Shown here: one piece after another, positions 8,075 to 17,428 of the stretch
Layout of the letters: every line of letters begins with the position of its first letter
Position numbering within the stretch: the stretch's first letter is position 1
DNA from: Methylomonas methanica MC09
GTDB lineage: Bacteria > Pseudomonadota > Gammaproteobacteria > Methylococcales > Methylomonadaceae
Assembly: GCF_000214665.1 (NCBI RefSeq)
Contig: NC_015572.1
Location: forward strand, 1,054,001-1,118,000
Length of the DNA: 64,000 nucleotides
Direction of reading: 5' to 3'
Position numbers and translations under genes: made by a program
Notes under the pieces: generated by a model
Database searches by the model: none
Seen by the model: the letters and a program-made list of their open reading frames with translations, nothing else
Told to the model about the DNA's origin: nothing

Positions 8075-9559
8075 ATGAGCAAAAATATCATCCTGCTTTC
8101 CGACGGAACGGGGAACTCCAATATCAAGAATCGCGGCACCAATGTGTTCAAGATGTACGAGTCTATCGATTTAAACAAACAACACGGTGCCTTGGAACAG
8201 GTGGCTTTTTACGACGACGGCGTCGGCACGCAGGATTTTAAACCTTTGAAAATCATGGGCGGGGCGTTCGGATGGGGTTTGGCCAGAAATGTCAAAAATC
8301 TGTATAAGCGATTGATACAGGTTTATGTGCCGGGCGACAAAATATACCTGTTCGGTTTCAGTCGCGGCGCTTTCACGGTCAGAACCCTGGCCGGCTTGAT
8401 TGCCAGCGAAGGCATACTGGACAACGACAAATATCCGACCGACGAAGCGTTGGATCTGGCAGTATTGCAATTGTACGAAGGCTACCGCGCCCAAAATTCG
8501 GCGGTGTTGGAAAAAGTGTTCTATACCCCGGTCATGGCGGGTTTGTTCAATGCCTTTGGCGGCCCGGCGCCTCAAGTGTACCCCGGCGACGAAAACAAAC
8601 AAATCGAATTCGTCGGGGTGTGGGATACGGTGGATGCCGTCGGTTTGCCGTTCGATTGGGCGACCGACCTTTGGGATCAGTGGATTTTCCGGTTTACCTT
8701 TCCAGACCACGAGTTGCATCCCCATATCAAACGCGCTTGCCATGCCTTAGCTATCGATGACGAGCGTCTGAGTTTTCATCCGCTGTTATGGAAACAAGAA
8801 CCGCGGATAGAACAGGTCTGGTTTCCCGGCGTGCATTCCAACGTCGGCGGCGGTTATCCGCAACAGGGGCTTTCGCTGGTCGCCTTGGATTGGATGATCA
8901 ACAAATCAGAAGCAGCCGGTGTACAATTTATTCCCAATAAACAAGCCTTTGCGAGGGACCAACAATACGCCTTGGACAAGCTTTACGATTCCCGGTCGGG
9001 GTTCGGTGTGTATTATCAATACCAGCCGCGCGACATTGCGGACGGTTGCCGGAAAAACAACGTCGATATGCCTAACATTCATATCAGCGCGTTTCGGCGG
9101 ATTGCCGACGGCGTGTTCGGCTACGCGCCGGGTAACCTGCCGGACAATTTCCAGGTGGTCGATAACGACGGGCTGCATCCCAACTCCGCGGAAATAGTCG
9201 CGGCCGTCAATCCCACTGGGGGCGGCGGGCAGTTATCGCCGTTGCTGCTGGATACGGTCCGGGGCGATATCCGCAAGCGGCATGGCATTTACTACACTTT
9301 TCTGGCCTATTCCGCATTTGTGCTGTATCAACTGATGCAGGACGACATTCAGCAACAAGGTCTGCTATATGCGTTGCGGCAACTGGCTGCGCCGGATAGT
9401 TTGTTGGAAAAATTAGGTAGCTTGTTGTGGTCGAATGCCTGGCTGACGGCTATTGGCCTGATTATTGTTGCCGTAGCGGTCAAAGTGCGCGGCGGCATGG
9501 CCAAAAAATTCTCGGCGTTTTGGGCGGATAAACGCGCAAGAATTGGATCTCTGCTCTAA
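8075..9559 (+). CDS. DUF2235 (Tle1-like) alpha/beta-hydrolase with C-terminal membrane segment
   Basis: A 494-residue member of DUF2235, the family that includes type VI phospholipase effectors of the Tle1 group. The N-terminus (LLSDGTGNS) is typical. The nucleophile elbow is GFSRGA with Ser96; Asp184 (GVWDT) and His254 (PGVHSNVGGGY) complete a credible catalytic triad. A hydrophobic helix near residues 455-472 and a basic tail suggest membrane association. GAGGAG ribosome binding site. No vgrG, PAAR, immunity or T6SS genes flank it, so an antibacterial effector role is not supported; a housekeeping lipase or esterase is equally possible. Confidence 0.78.
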   Translation: MSKNIILLSDGTGNSNIKNRGTNVFKMYESIDLNKQHGALEQVAFYDDGVGTQDFKPLKIMGGAFGWGLARNVKNLYKRLIQVYVPGDKIYLFGFSRGAFTVRTLAGLIASEGILDNDKYPTDEALDLAVLQLYEGYRAQNSAVLEKVFYTPVMAGLFNAFGGPAPQVYPGDENKQIEFVGVWDTVDAVGLPFDWATDLWDQWIFRFTFPDHELHPHIKRACHALAIDDERLSFHPLLWKQEPRIEQVWFPGVHSNVGGGYPQQGLSLVALDWMINKSEAAGVQFIPNKQAFARDQQYALDKLYDSRSGFGVYYQYQPRDIADGCRKNNVDMPNIHISAFRRIADGVFGYAPGNLPDNFQVVDNDGLHPNSAEIVAAVNPTGGGGQLSPLLLDTVRGDIRKRHGIYYTFLAYSAFVLYQLMQDDIQQQGLLYALRQLAAPDSLLEKLGSLLWSNAWLTAIGLIIVAVAVKVRGGMAKKFSAFWADKRARIGSLL

Positions 9560-9660
9560 ATTGAACGACCGTGTGGGAGTGAAACGGTTCCGTAATCGCG
9601 GTTATGCTTGAGGATACCAACTCAGGTTGCCCCGAAGGTTAGGCGGTAACGCTCATTGGC

Positions 9661-10632
9661 TCAAACATTCAGGTGAGTTATTACGGCCGCCGCTAATACG
9701 CAGCATGTCAATGCCGCCGCCAACGACAGGCCGCTATTGCGCAAAACTGTAGACTGCTGCGATTCAACGTCTTGGCGGGCTATGGTCACGCCTTGATCAT
9801 AGAGTTCGAACACGCTGTTCAAGGTATTGCTGGCGTGGTTGAAGAATTGCGTCGGATCGATCTTGGGTCTGTCCTCCGACAACAACTGTTGTTCGATATC
9901 GGTAACCAAGTTGTCGATATGGCCGCGTACCACGCTATGATTTTGCTGTAGTGCTTCCCATGTGATGTTGGTTGGTGTCCTGGAAATGCCGCTGTCCAGG
10001 CGGGCGACGGTGTCGCGGATACGCATGACCAGAAAGCCGAGTTTAATCCGTTCCGTACTGAGGCTGCGTCCGGCGGCGGCTATGCCGGTGCCGATAGCCC
10101 GGGACTGACCTATCGCTTCGGCGGTATCGGGCAGTAAATGCCAAACAATATCCACGAAGCTGAACGGGCAGCCGCTGTCTCGGTGAAGCTGGCTGTGCTC
10201 GGCGATATCGCGGATCAGATTCAGTATGGTGGAAATTAGCCGGCAATGCGCATCGAAGCTTTGTTCCCGGGTGCCGCCGAGGACGACGGGATAAAGCTGC
10301 CGCCAAAGGTTTTGGATCGCTTCGAAGCCGGACAGATGGAATACCGAAGCATGCAGATCGCGCGCAATGTCTTCGGTTTGCCGGTTAATTTCCGCCTGTA
10401 AGGCCGAAATCTTATATTTAAAGCTGATGTCGCCATTTAAATATCCGCTGACCATGCCGCGGTGCTGCTGAATATTTCCCAGTAATTCCTTGAGCTCTTG
10501 ATTGATGGTGATGAACTGGAGTTGCGAATTCAACTGTGCCAGCCGGGTCCGGTACCGGCAATATAATATGCCGGCAACTGCCGCGCAGCACAGCGCGGCG
10601 GCCAGTATTAGCAATATCGGTGCGTTGGGCAT
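9661..10632 (-). CDS. Membrane-anchored sensor-like four-helix protein paired with an MCP
   Basis: A 323-residue protein with an N-terminal membrane helix (about 4-24), a long helical region and a second hydrophobic segment at the C-terminus (about 303-320). The QQHRGMVSGYLNG stretch near residue 57 and the helical layout resemble the nitrate/nitrite-sensing (NIT) fold used in chemoreceptors and some kinases; this is by pattern only. It starts 21 bp after the stop of the MCP gene at 10654-11826, so the two are cotranscribed. It has no HAMP or signalling domain. Inference: it supplies the missing sensory input of the neighbouring MCP. Confidence 0.6.
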   Translation of the reverse strand: MPNAPILLILAAALCCAAVAGILYCRYRTRLAQLNSQLQFITINQELKELLGNIQQHRGMVSGYLNGDISFKYKISALQAEINRQTEDIARDLHASVFHLSGFEAIQNLWRQLYPVVLGGTREQSFDAHCRLISTILNLIRDIAEHSQLHRDSGCPFSFVDIVWHLLPDTAEAIGQSRAIGTGIAAAGRSLSTERIKLGFLVMRIRDTVARLDSGISRTPTNITWEALQQNHSVVRGHIDNLVTDIEQQLLSEDRPKIDPTQFFNHASNTLNSVFELYDQGVTIARQDVESQQSTVLRNSGLSLAAALTCCVLAAAVITHLNV

Positions 10633-10653
10633 TGTAACTCTCTTTGCTGGTGA

Positions 10654-11826
10654 TTAATCTGCGACAATTTGCGCCAGTTTTGCAAGGTGTAAGGCTATCG
10701 CGGCGGATTCCTGGGCGGCTTTATTATTTTCTTCGACACGCAATGCGATGGTTTCGACATTACGGCCGATTTCAAGGCTGACCTGGCTTTGTTGTTCGGT
10801 GCTGCAGGCAATGATGGAGACATTGTTCAAGGTATGGTCCGCATATTCCCTGATACCCGATAAGGCTTTCTCGACATTGTAGGCTTTGCTGATGCCCTGT
10901 TCCGTTTGTTGCTGGGTGCTGGCAATCGAACCCACTGCTTGGCTGATTTTTTCCCTGACCAGCTCGGTGGTGCCGGTGATTTCCTCGGCCGATTGCCCGA
11001 CCCGTTGCGCCAATGTTCGTACTTCGTCGGCTACTACGGAAAAGCCTCTGCCGTATTCGCCGGCTCTGGCTGCTTCTATCGCGGCATTGAGGGCGAGCAA
11101 ATTGGTTTGTTCCGAGATCGATTTAATCATTTCGGAAATCTGGGATATCTGTCGCGAATGCAGTTCAAGGTTGCGCATTAAATCAGCGAGCTCTTGAATT
11201 TCCCGAAACAGCTCCTTGATGTCGACAATGAAACTGTCGATGGAATGTTGGCCTTGCAAGGACAGCTGTTGGGTGGTTGAGGATATCTTCTCCGTTTCCC
11301 GGCATTGCCCGGCCACGCTCAAGATACTGGCCGACATCTCTTCGATCGCGGCCGCCATGCTCGTGGTGCTTTGCCTTTGCTGGTCCAATTGTTCCGCGAC
11401 CAGTCCGGCGCCTTGATTCAATTGATCCGCCGCATAGGTCACTTCCTGTATCGACGCCCGTACCTCGGCCATGCGGCGTCCCAATTCCCGTGCGGTGTCG
11501 TTAAAGCTGACGAACAATTGCAACATTTCATCCCGGCCCGAGAATGGCAGGCGGGTATCGAAGTCGCCCGAAGCTAGTTGTCGCAAGGCACCTAATAGGC
11601 TGTTCAGTCCGTACTTTAACGAGCCGTATATACAATACAAGACGACGATCCAGGGCAGGTGACAGGCCGCTATAACTAGCCATTGACTTTGGGATAGACC
11701 GTTGCCGTGTTGCACCGACAATATCGCAGTCAATAGCGTCGGCGCGATAATCAGGCTGAATAACAGGACAAATTTCTGGCGCAAGCGGAAGTTGTCGAGA
11801 AAGGTGAATAACAATGACGCGGGCAT
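10654..11826 (-). CDS. Methyl-accepting chemotaxis protein lacking a large ligand-binding domain
   Basis: A 390-residue chemoreceptor. Two hydrophobic segments (about 20-38 and 47-65) are separated by only some ten residues, so there is almost no periplasmic domain. A HAMP-like region follows ([17 protein letters not shown]), then a cytoplasmic coiled coil with the conserved hairpin tip ([19 protein letters not shown], then [15 protein letters not shown]). The tip would bind CheA/CheW. With no ligand-binding domain of its own it must sense through its membrane segments or a partner; the cotranscribed gene downstream is the obvious candidate. First gene of a two-gene operon. Confidence 0.88.
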   Translation of the reverse strand: MPASLLFTFLDNFRLRQKFVLLFSLIIAPTLLTAILSVQHGNGLSQSQWLVIAACHLPWIVVLYCIYGSLKYGLNSLLGALRQLASGDFDTRLPFSGRDEMLQLFVSFNDTARELGRRMAEVRASIQEVTYAADQLNQGAGLVAEQLDQQRQSTTSMAAAIEEMSASILSVAGQCRETEKISSTTQQLSLQGQHSIDSFIVDIKELFREIQELADLMRNLELHSRQISQISEMIKSISEQTNLLALNAAIEAARAGEYGRGFSVVADEVRTLAQRVGQSAEEITGTTELVREKISQAVGSIASTQQQTEQGISKAYNVEKALSGIREYADHTLNNVSIIACSTEQQSQVSLEIGRNVETIALRVEENNKAAQESAAIALHLAKLAQIVAD

Positions 11827-11895
11827 GGTGTTCTCGTTGCAAAATAAGCGTTGGCGTTAACACAGCAAATACCTTACCAGCGTGGCGAGTCTAAC

Positions 11896-11922
11896 TTATC
11901 GAGTGAAGTTGCCTTGAATTTT
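11896..11922 (-). promoter_or_regulatory. Candidate sigma28 promoter for the MCP operon
   Basis: On the minus strand AAAA, 15 bases, CTCGATAA resembles the FliA consensus TAAA-N15-GCCGATAA (3/4 and 6/8 matches), about 70 bp before the MCP start. The gene class fits FliA control. The match is imperfect and may be chance. Confidence 0.3.
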
Positions 11923-11926
11923 GCAC

Positions 11927-12141
11927 CAAATGAGGGAGTTGGTGACCATTGTGGGTTGCTTATGCACCAAGCTGGTCCGCAACTGTGGATGAGTTCAATA
12001 GGTATGCTTGCTGCAGGCGCATGAAGCGTTAAACCGCTTACATCGGGATGGTTTCATGCGATTAATGTCAGGCTGTTTCGGTTCGTAATCGATTGGGCGT
12101 CTGGGCGGGATAGCACCCGCGCCAAACCGGGTTATAGCCTG
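11927..12141. other. Intergenic region between tesA 3' end and the MCP promoter
   Basis: Together with the MCP leader this makes a gene-free stretch of about 315 bases. I see no gene, RNA or terminator with a U-run in it. Confidence 0.3.
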
Positions 12142-12744
12142 TTATTTTAATAAGGGTTGTAAATACGGCCAGACTTTTTCGACTATCTGCGGTTGCCCCA
12201 ATTCGTTCGGGTGCAGGCCGTCGGCTTGCATCAACTCCGCATTTAAAGCGACGTCTTCCAGCAGGAAGGGTACCAGCGGTACGTTCAATTCGGCGGCCAG
12301 TTGCGGATAAACGTTGTAAAACATCTCGATGTAGCGCTTGCCGTAATTGGGCGGAATTTTCATTCCCAGCAACAGGACCTTGGCGCCGGCCTTGCGCGAA
12401 CGTTGTATCATTTCGGTCAAATTGCTTTTCATGACTTGGGGGGTCAGCCCGCGCAAGCCGTCGTTGGCGCCCAGTTCCAATATCACTATAGCCGGTTTGT
12501 GCCGGGCCAGTGCCTGATCGATACGGGCCAGGCCGCCAGCGGAAGTATCGCCGCTGATGCTTTCATTGCTGATAACATAGTCGATGTGCTGTTGGTTGAA
12601 CTTTTGTTGCAATAGATTCACCCAACCTTGTTTAACATCGATGCCATAACCGGCGCTGAGACTGTCACCCAACACAACAATCGATTCGGCCGTCGCGGCC
12701 AGGGGTATTAACCCCAGAATTAAAGCAAGGACAAGGCTATACAT
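12142..12744 (-). CDS. tesA: SGNH-family esterase/lysophospholipase (TesA-like)
   Basis: A 200-residue periplasmic hydrolase with signal peptide (residues 1 to about 18, PLAATAES). SGNH blocks are intact: GDSLSAGYG with the nucleophile Ser, the oxyanion Gly (SGDTSAGG), GANDGL, and the C-terminal DGLHPN with catalytic Asp and His. This matches E. coli TesA (thioesterase I/protease I/lysophospholipase L1) in length and motifs. It is divergent from the ABC ATPase gene, the same neighbourhood as tesA-ybbA in E. coli. The two start codons are one base apart, so their promoters must lie in each other's reading frames. Confidence 0.9.
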   Translation of the reverse strand: MYSLVLALILGLIPLAATAESIVVLGDSLSAGYGIDVKQGWVNLLQQKFNQQHIDYVISNESISGDTSAGGLARIDQALARHKPAIVILELGANDGLRGLTPQVMKSNLTEMIQRSRKAGAKVLLLGMKIPPNYGKRYIEMFYNVYPQLAAELNVPLVPFLLEDVALNAELMQADGLHPNELGQPQIVEKVWPYLQPLLK

Positions 12745-12745
12745 A

Positions 12746-13435
12746 ATGCAAACTCATAGTGAACACATAAACGCTCCCATCATCGCGACCCAAAACCTGG
12801 GTAAATCGGTGCCGACTTCGGAAGGCGAGCTGCATATCTTGTCATCGGTAGACTTAATCATCAAGCCGGGTGAAAGCATTGCCATCGTCGGCGAGTCCGG
12901 TTCCGGTAAGACCACCTTGTTAAGTCTGCTGGCCGGACTGGATACGCCCACTACCGGTTCGGTTTCCATTAACGGCCGCGACATTACCGTAATGAACGAA
13001 GACGGCAGGGCCGCATTGCGCAACGAACTGATCGGTTTTGTGTTTCAGTCGTTTCAATTATTGTCGGCGTTGACGGCGTTGGAAAATGTCATGCTGCCGT
13101 TGGAATTGAGCGGATACCGCGACGCCGAAGCGGCGGCCGGTGCCTTGTTGGAACGGGTGGGACTGGGCCGCAGGCTTACCCATACGCCCAAGCAGCTTTC
13201 GGGCGGCGAACAACAGCGGGTGGCTTTGGCGCGGGCTTTTGTTACCCAACCGGCGATATTGTTTGCCGATGAGCCGACCGGCAATCTGGACAGTAAAACC
13301 GGCGCGCATATCATCGATTTGTTGTTTGAATTGAATCAGGAACGGCATACCACGCTGGTGCTGGTCACCCACGATGCTTCGTTGGCTGCGCGTTGCGGGC
13401 GCGTGATTCGCTTGGATGCGGGGCGTTTGGTATGA
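12746..13435 (+). CDS. ABC transporter ATPase, YbbA/LolD type
   Basis: A 229-residue ATPase of the MacB/LolD subfamily. Walker A is GESGSGKTT, the Q-loop VFQSFQL, the signature [14 protein letters not shown], Walker [14 protein letters not shown] and the H-loop VTHD, all intact. It overlaps the FtsX-like permease gene by 4 bp (ATGA), so the two form one unit. The tesA-ATPase-permease arrangement is conserved with E. coli tesA/ybbA/ybbP. The exact substrate is unknown; these mechanotransmission-type systems act on envelope lipids or lipoproteins rather than moving solutes through a channel. Confidence 0.92.
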   Translation: MQTHSEHINAPIIATQNLGKSVPTSEGELHILSSVDLIIKPGESIAIVGESGSGKTTLLSLLAGLDTPTTGSVSINGRDITVMNEDGRAALRNELIGFVFQSFQLLSALTALENVMLPLELSGYRDAEAAAGALLERVGLGRRLTHTPKQLSGGEQQRVALARAFVTQPAILFADEPTGNLDSKTGAHIIDLLFELNQERHTTLVLVTHDASLAARCGRVIRLDAGRLV

Positions 13436-15915
13436 ACCGCTTTAAATTGGCGTTACGCCTGCTGAAACGGGATGGCCGTTCAGGCGAATTGACCTTGTTG
13501 GTGCTGGCGTTGCTGATCGCTGTCGCCAGTGCCACCACGATTTCGCTGTTTGCGGATCGGTTGCATCGTACCTTGACGGTTCAGGCGGCCGAATTTCTAG
13601 CGGGCGATCTGGTGCTGACCAGCTCAACGCCGATCGAGGATGTGTGGCTGCTGCGGGCTGAGGCCTTAAATTTGACGCAATCGCAAACCGCCGAATTCAG
13701 CAGCGTATTGCTGGAAAACGACCAGATGCTGTTGGCGGCTATTAAAGCCGTCAGTCAGGGTTACCCGTTGCGGGGGTTTCTAAAAACACAGGAAACCGAA
13801 GGCGGTACTGAAAACCGAGTCGTGCATGGACCGGAGCCGGGAACGGTCTGGGTGGAAAAACGCATCTTGTCGGCGCTGAACTTACAGTTAGGGGATATGC
13901 TGACCGTCGGCGAAAAACCCTTACGGTTAACCCGTATCCTGACTTACGAACCGGACAAACGCGGGGATTTTTACAGTTTTTCGCCGCGGGCGATTATCAA
14001 CCAAGCGGATTTGCCGGCCACGGGCGTGATTCAGCCGGGCAGTCATGTGCATTATTTTTATCAGTATATCGGTGAGGAAACCCGGCTGGGCGCACTTAAA
14101 AAATGGTTAAAACCGCGGCTGAATCCGTCCCAGCGGATTTTGGACATTCACGAAGACCGACCGGAACTGGGTTCTGCTTTAAGCAGAGCGGAACGCTATC
14201 TGGGTTTATCCAGCATCGTGGTAATTTTGATCGCCGGTGTGGCTATTGCCATGGCGGCCGGCCGTTATACCGAACGGCATTTCAATGCATCTGCCTTGTT
14301 GCGTTGTTTGGGCTGTAAACAACGGGAAATCCTTTGGTTATATACCGTGCAGTTTTTGGTGTTGGGCGCACTGGCCAGCGGCATTGGTTGTTTGTTGGGT
14401 TGGCTGGGGCAGTTGGGCTTGTTTTATGTGTTAAAGCCCTTGTTGCCGCAACAGCTTGCTAATCCGGGCTTATTGGCCGTGGTATTCGGTTTTATCACCG
14501 GGATGGCGATACTACTGGGTTTCGCCTTGCCGCCATTGTTGCGCTTGCAAAAGGTTTCGCCGCTGCGGGTGCTGCGGCGGGATCTTGAGCCGTTGCCGGC
14601 CAAGGCCTGGCTGATTTACGGCTTGGCCATTTCGATTATGACGGTGTTGATCTGGCGCTATAGCAACGACTGGCGAATGACGGCCAGTATCATCGGTATT
14701 GGCCTGTTGACCTTGCTGGTGTTGGGCTTGCTGGTTACCGGCCTGCTGAAATTACTGCGTCCATTGCTGCCCAAACTGGGGCTGACTTGGCGGTTTGGCG
14801 TGCAAGGCTTGTTGCGTAACAGCCGTGCCAGCGTCAGTCAGATTCTGGCCTTCAGTATCACGCTGGCGGCGATGAGTTTGAGCTTCACGGTGCGTAGCGA
14901 CTTAATCGATCAATGGCAGCAACAATTGCCGGAACATGCCCCCAATCATTTTGCCCTGAATATTATCCCGGCTCAGCAGCCGGCTTTTGCGCAAGACTTA
15001 TTGCGGGCCGGTATCGATAGCAGCGCATTTTATCCTGTGGTCAGGGGGCGACTGGTCGAGATCAACACCGAGCCGGTGCAGAAACGAGTCAGCAAGGATA
15101 GTCAGGGTGAAGCGGCCATTCACCGCGAATTGAGCCTGACCTGGGCGTCGGCGATTCCGGAGGATAATACCATCACCGCAGGCGAAGCTTGGTCGGCGGA
15201 TCAAGCCGGCTGGGTATCGGTGGAACAAAAGCTGGCGGAAAATCTGGGTATCAAAGTGGGGGACAATTTGCTGTTTACCATCGGCAGCGCCCAAGTCAGC
15301 GCCCGGGTTGCCAATATCCGCAGTCTGCAATGGGACACCATGAAGCCCAATTTTTACATGATTTTTTCACCGGGCACGCTGAATGATTTTCCAACCACTT
15401 ATCTGACCAGCTTTTATTTGCCGGATAGCCGGAAAAATTTTTTGAATCAATTGCTGAGAACCTATCCGGCCACGACCATTCTGGAAGTGGATCAAATTTT
15501 AAAACAATTTAAAACCATACTCATGCAATTGACCCAGGCCATCGACCTACTGCTGTACTTTGCTTTGGCGGCCGGTTTTACCGTATTGTTTGCGGCGGTT
15601 TACGCCACTTTGGACGACAGGATACAGCAGGGCGCATTGCTGCGTACTTTGGGGGCGCGGCGCGGCTGGCTCAGAAAAACGCATTTGGTCGAATTCGGTT
15701 TTATGGGGACTTTGGCCGGCGTATTGGCGGCGATCATGTTTCAGGCGATTTTGTACGTGTTGTATAGCCGAGTTATGCATATTCCGTATGGTTTATCCTG
15801 GTTGCCGGCTGGGATATTGGTGGCTACGGGCGTGTTATCGATTGGCCTTACCGGGTATTGGGGCGTCCGCCAAGTCGTCAATCAATCTCCGATGCGAGTA
15901 CTGCGTCGTTTGTAA
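13432..15915 (+). CDS. FtsX-like ABC permease, YbbP type
   Basis: An 827-residue inner-membrane permease. Start taken at the ATG overlapping the ATPase stop, giving [15 protein letters not shown]; the longer frame runs inside the ATPase gene. It has the duplicated MacB/FtsX layout: a first helix (about 25-42), a long periplasmic domain, helices near 270-390, a central helical pair near 420-470, a second periplasmic domain (about 500-690), and a last trio of helices to the end. Both halves end in the coupling stretch SP(L/M)RVLRR. Partner of the preceding ATPase. Confidence 0.9.
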   Translation: MNRFKLALRLLKRDGRSGELTLLVLALLIAVASATTISLFADRLHRTLTVQAAEFLAGDLVLTSSTPIEDVWLLRAEALNLTQSQTAEFSSVLLENDQMLLAAIKAVSQGYPLRGFLKTQETEGGTENRVVHGPEPGTVWVEKRILSALNLQLGDMLTVGEKPLRLTRILTYEPDKRGDFYSFSPRAIINQADLPATGVIQPGSHVHYFYQYIGEETRLGALKKWLKPRLNPSQRILDIHEDRPELGSALSRAERYLGLSSIVVILIAGVAIAMAAGRYTERHFNASALLRCLGCKQREILWLYTVQFLVLGALASGIGCLLGWLGQLGLFYVLKPLLPQQLANPGLLAVVFGFITGMAILLGFALPPLLRLQKVSPLRVLRRDLEPLPAKAWLIYGLAISIMTVLIWRYSNDWRMTASIIGIGLLTLLVLGLLVTGLLKLLRPLLPKLGLTWRFGVQGLLRNSRASVSQILAFSITLAAMSLSFTVRSDLIDQWQQQLPEHAPNHFALNIIPAQQPAFAQDLLRAGIDSSAFYPVVRGRLVEINTEPVQKRVSKDSQGEAAIHRELSLTWASAIPEDNTITAGEAWSADQAGWVSVEQKLAENLGIKVGDNLLFTIGSAQVSARVANIRSLQWDTMKPNFYMIFSPGTLNDFPTTYLTSFYLPDSRKNFLNQLLRTYPATTILEVDQILKQFKTILMQLTQAIDLLLYFALAAGFTVLFAAVYATLDDRIQQGALLRTLGARRGWLRKTHLVEFGFMGTLAGVLAAIMFQAILYVLYSRVMHIPYGLSWLPAGILVATGVLSIGLTGYWGVRQVVNQSPMRVLRRL

Positions 15916-16028
15916 GGGTGACGCCGGTGAAAATCGATGACTGAGCCCGGTAAAAACGTTGGAGATGTATTTAATGCTTCGGAAATTTGGCATTGCCGCT
16001 AAAATGTAACACCGATAGCTGCCAAAAG

Positions 16029-16077
16029 TGTCAGTTTGAGCTGACAGGGGCGGCGTGGTGTCATGATAATTCAGACA
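16029..16077 (+). promoter_or_regulatory. Two TGTC...GACA dyads upstream of a sigma54 activator gene
   Basis: TGTCAG-N6-CTGACA (16029-16046) is a perfect 6-bp dyad. TGTC-N11-GACA (16059-16077) is a second, looser one about 30 bp downstream, close to three helical turns. They end 26 bp before the start of the activator gene and could be its operator. Inference only. Confidence 0.4.
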
Positions 16078-16103
16078 GCTGAAAACTAAATAATTTGAGG
16101 ATT

Positions 16104-17420
16104 ATGCCGCAAAGTGTTTTTAAACTTGAATCGTTGCTGGAAACCCATGAACAGCCTTTCATGGTGATTAGTGCCGATTTACACGTATTGGCGGTCAATC
16201 AAGCCTGGGAAGCGGCGTTTGGTATTGCCCGTGAAACTCAAATCGGCAAGCCGTGTTGCGAGCAGCAAGGCGTTTGCCGGCATCAACGCTTGTTTCAAAC
16301 CCTTGAGCCTTACTCAGGTATTTTCGAGGCTGAAGGGCGGGGCAAGGATAAAAAACTGCTGAATGTGCGCGGTTATCCGTTGTTGGACGCCGATGGGCGT
16401 TTGTATTTGGGCGAGTCTCAGAGTCTTTTACATAAGAAGAGCGACGAAATCCATCAGGCCGGGATGGTGGGGAAAAGCGAGTCGTTTTTAATATTGAAAA
16501 CCAAATTGCAGCAGGCGGCCGGTATTCAGGCGCCCGTTTTATTATTGGGTGAAACCGGTACTGGCAAGGAACTTGCTGCTGAGTTTGTTCATCGTCACTC
16601 GCAGCATGCGCAGGGCGAGTTTGTAATTGCCGATTGCACAGTGTTTGGCGACGATTTATTTGAAAGCGAATTATTCGGCCATGAAAAAGGCGCTTTTACC
16701 GGCGCGGCTTCCAGCAAGAAAGGTTTGTTCGAATTGGCGGACAACGGGACTTTGTTTCTGGACGAAATCGGCGAGTTACCTGTTTCGCAACAAGCCAAAT
16801 TATTACGCGCCTTGGAAAGCGGACAGTTTCGAAGGGTAGGGGGCACTACGACGCTCAGAGCCAATGTCAGAGTGTTGTGTGCAACCCATAGGAATTTGGC
16901 GGACATGGTACGGCAGGGGCGGTTTCGGGAAGATTTGTTTTATCGGCTGTCGGTGTTTCCGATCGATATTCCGCCGTTGCGCGACCGTAAACAGGATATA
17001 CCGCTGTTGGTAGACCATTTTTTAAAACAATTCGGCCAGTTAAAAGGCCAGCATTTGACGATAAGTCGCGAGGGTTTAATCAAATTGATACAACATGGCT
17101 GGCCAGGCAATATCCGCGAATTAAAAAACTGTCTACATTTAGCCAGTGGCTTGTGTGGCGGCGGCATTATTCAGCCGGCGGATATCCATTTCATGCGTAT
17201 GATAGGTGAACAGGCTGAGTCGTTAGCCTCCGGTTCGGCCGATGTGCCGCCGGTCCATTTGGAAAACGCCGAAAACATGACGCCGCTGGAACAATATGAA
17301 GCCAGTTTCATCGGTAGTTTGATCAGAAAATACCAAGGAAACCGCAAGTTAATTGCCGCCGAAATGAATATCAGCGAAAGAACCTTATACCGCAAGCTTA
17401 ATCGGCTTAATCTGAACTAG
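16104..17420 (+). CDS. PAS-containing sigma54-dependent transcriptional activator
   Basis: A 438-residue enhancer-binding protein: N-terminal PAS (about 10-110), AAA+ domain (about 120-360) and Fis-type HTH (about 405-436, ending ISERTLYRKLNRL). The AAA+ domain keeps Walker A GETGTGKE (149-156), the sigma54-contact loop GAFTGA (196-201), the Walker B-like LFLDEIGELP and the arginine-finger region FREDLFYRLSVFPI. The PAS carries a cysteine/histidine cluster (Cys51, Cys52, Cys58, His60) that could bind a metal or sense redox. Start is the ATG just after a GAGG; a TTG start nine bases earlier is unlikely. The HDOD gene follows after 8 bp. Confidence 0.9.
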   Translation: MPQSVFKLESLLETHEQPFMVISADLHVLAVNQAWEAAFGIARETQIGKPCCEQQGVCRHQRLFQTLEPYSGIFEAEGRGKDKKLLNVRGYPLLDADGRLYLGESQSLLHKKSDEIHQAGMVGKSESFLILKTKLQQAAGIQAPVLLLGETGTGKELAAEFVHRHSQHAQGEFVIADCTVFGDDLFESELFGHEKGAFTGAASSKKGLFELADNGTLFLDEIGELPVSQQAKLLRALESGQFRRVGGTTTLRANVRVLCATHRNLADMVRQGRFREDLFYRLSVFPIDIPPLRDRKQDIPLLVDHFLKQFGQLKGQHLTISREGLIKLIQHGWPGNIRELKNCLHLASGLCGGGIIQPADIHFMRMIGEQAESLASGSADVPPVHLENAENMTPLEQYEASFIGSLIRKYQGNRKLIAAEMNISERTLYRKLNRLNLN

Positions 17421-17428
17421 GCACGACC

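Noticed and set aside
8075..9559. Antibacterial effector-immunity locus
   Set aside because: No immunity-like gene or secretion component adjoins the DUF2235 gene.
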